A program made the position numbers and the translations under genes. This document shows, piece after piece, positions 62,848 to 64,000 of a DNA stretch of 64,000 nucleotides (positions within the stretch are counted from its first letter, which is position 1; each line of letters opens with the position of its first letter). Origin of the DNA: Nitrincola iocasae (lineage in GTDB: Bacteria > Pseudomonadota > Gammaproteobacteria > Pseudomonadales > Balneatricaceae). Below the pieces are notes generated by a model. It made no database searches. It saw only the letters and a program-made list of their open reading frames with translations, and was not told where the DNA came from. The DNA lies in the NCBI RefSeq assembly GCF_008727795.1, contig NZ_CP044222.1, positions 806,001-870,000 on the forward strand, written 5' to 3'.

Positions 62848-64000
62848 ATGCCGTTGAATGGAGTCGTGATTCGAGCTTTGTGGTTATCCCTGTGTGTAAT
62901 GCTTGTAGGCGTGCCTACAGCCATAGCTGACAAACCAGAAGATGTGTATGTACGTGAGTTTTTACGATTGACGCCATCAAGTGTCTGGAATGATGCGCAT
63001 TTTATGCGGCAACTGGACGATCAGTATCAGCAATTACTCTATGACGGCTTGAATCCCGATAGCTATCGGGTAGCACTGCTGGCATCACTTGAAACAGGTG
63101 TGAATGCTGGATGGGAACTCACTGAAGAGCAACGCTATGAAATCGCTGTTAGCTACCTGTTGGCGTTAACCGATTTGCATTATGGCCTGACACGACAAGC
63201 TGACATTGAATCTTATCTTACCTATCCAGAAGGTAAGGAATCAGTGATTGTCGATCAGAACCGAATACTGAATATGGCACTGTCAGGTGTTGATGATCCA
63301 GCGGAGGCTTTCGAGTTGGCTCGGCCTCAGTATCTTCCTTATCAACAGATTAGGGCGGCTTATCAGTTTTCGCTGAAACCGCCATTGTTAATGATCGCAC
63401 TGGATAAAATATCGGCTGAAAACACTTTTTTAGAAACCGATCAGTTATTGATGAGCTGTCCGGTAAGCCCGGTAAAGTCCGTTTCACCTGAAACACTGTC
63501 TGGCGATCAACAGCTGAAAATACAGATAAACCTGGAGCGATTCCGGCGCATGAGCCATAGGGTCACCGATCAGCTATTACTGGTGGATATCGCTGGAGCC
63601 GAATTGGCGTTATATGATGGAGGTTCCCAGCCTGTTGTGCAGCAGTCTTCTCAAATAGGGCGGACGGACCGTCAGACACCGCTGATGTGGAGCGAGATTA
63701 CGCATATCACGGTTAATCCATCCTGGACGGTGCCACCCACCGTTTACCGTGAGGATATGTTACCGCAGATACGTCAAAGCCTGAGTTTTCTGGAAGATAA
63801 TCAGATACAAGTGTTAGATTTCGATGGGCGCCCACTGAATCCCGCTTCAATTAACTGGCGCAACCCCGGGAGTATCCTGTTGCGTCAGGCGCCAGGCACA
63901 CAAAATGAGCTGGGGCGCATTGTGGTGCGTTTTCCGAATAATGAGGCTATTTTTCTGCATGATACCCCCAGCCAAGGTTATTTCAGTCAGAATATGCGCG
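62848..64000 (+). CDS. L,D-transpeptidase of the YcbB/LdtD type, 5' part only
   Basis: The first 384 residues of a larger exported enzyme, open at the window edge. A signal peptide (VIRALWLSLCVMLVGVPTAI, cleavage near AIADK) leads to a helical scaffold domain (about 30-220). The start of the YkuD catalytic domain is visible: INLERFRRM, then LLLVDIAGAELALYD, PLMWSEITHITVNPSWTVPP, and GRIVVRFPNNEAIFLHDTPS. The catalytic HGCxR motif would lie beyond the edge. Such enzymes make 3-3 crosslinks in peptidoglycan in the periplasm. AAAGGAAG precedes ATG 62848. Confidence 0.92.
   Translation, partial: MPLNGVVIRALWLSLCVMLVGVPTAIADKPEDVYVREFLRLTPSSVWNDAHFMRQLDDQYQQLLYDGLNPDSYRVALLASLETGVNAGWELTEEQRYEIAVSYLLALTDLHYGLTRQADIESYLTYPEGKESVIVDQNRILNMALSGVDDPAEAFELARPQYLPYQQIRAAYQFSLKPPLLMIALDKISAENTFLETDQLLMSCPVSPVKSVSPETLSGDQQLKIQINLERFRRMSHRVTDQLLLVDIAGAELALYDGGSQPVVQQSSQIGRTDRQTPLMWSEITHITVNPSWTVPPTVYREDMLPQIRQSLSFLEDNQIQVLDFDGRPLNPASINWRNPGSILLRQAPGTQNELGRIVVRFPNNEAIFLHDTPSQGYFSQNMR

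Overview
The window is a chromosomal segment of a gammaproteobacterium, probably a marine Oceanospirillales/Pseudomonadales-type organism. The evidence is a pdhR-aceE-aceF locus with a homodimeric-type E1p and a triple-lipoyl E2p of the DHRxING (Azotobacter/Pseudomonas) type, a large HSI-I-like type VI secretion (T6SS) cluster, and GC content near 50 percent in the core genes. Genus assignment is only an inference.

Layout. (1) 1-6119: the 5' end of a leftward AEC-family transporter, then pdhR, aceE and aceF, closed by a strong terminator. No lpd (E3) gene follows. (2) 6288-31141: one tightly packed rightward T6SS operon with many stop/start overlaps: fha, tssJ, tssK, tssL (OmpA-fused), tssM, tagF, pppA, a TPR lipoprotein, an unrecognised gene, tssA, tssB, tssC, a second tssC-like gene, tagJ, tssE, tssF, tssG, ppkA, clpV and a small exported protein. 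All the structural genes except hcp/vgrG/PAAR are present, together with a complete PpkA/PppA/Fha/TagF threonine-phosphorylation switch. (3) 31178-58472: an accessory arsenal of hcp, vgrG, rhs and PAAR genes carrying or linked to toxins, each followed by a likely immunity gene, with repeated duplication, decay and remnants.

The arsenal in order: hcp-1 with a 154-residue glycine-zipper protein and a two-helix membrane protein (putative pore-former/immunity pair); an orphan lipoprotein inserted behind an hcp leader; hcp-2; VgrG-1 with a C-terminal Tox-REase-7-like nuclease and its immunity gene; an IS fragment abutting the tail of a third hcp; VgrG-2 with a lipase domain, followed by two tandem ankyrin lipoproteins inside a 1.3-kb tandem duplication; on the minus strand a PAAR-Rhs polymorphic toxin with an unfamiliar four-cysteine tip and a membrane-anchored beta-propeller protein; then VgrG-3, a DUF4123 adaptor, an unrecognised 648-residue probable effector, two near-identical exported immunity candidates and a PAAR tip protein.

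(4) 58634-64000: a DUF4870-like membrane protein, a 1024-residue exported protein with about twenty 25-residue BspA-like (DUF285) repeats and a DUF1566/Lcl-type C-terminus, a two-helix membrane protein, and the 5' part of a YcbB/LdtD-type L,D-transpeptidase.

How it works together: the operon builds the contractile machine and its kinase/phosphatase control. The downstream islands supply interchangeable tube (Hcp) and tip (VgrG/PAAR/Rhs) proteins loaded with toxins against DNA, lipids and probably the cell envelope. Predicted immunity location matches predicted toxin target: cytosolic for the nuclease, periplasmic or membrane for the others. The many partial copies of hcp leaders, PAAR starts, vgrG tails and immunity genes show that the arsenal has been remodelled by repeated local duplication. 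The most novel candidates are the 154-residue hcp-linked protein, the Rhs tip with its beta-propeller partner, and the 648-residue effector with duplicated immunity genes.
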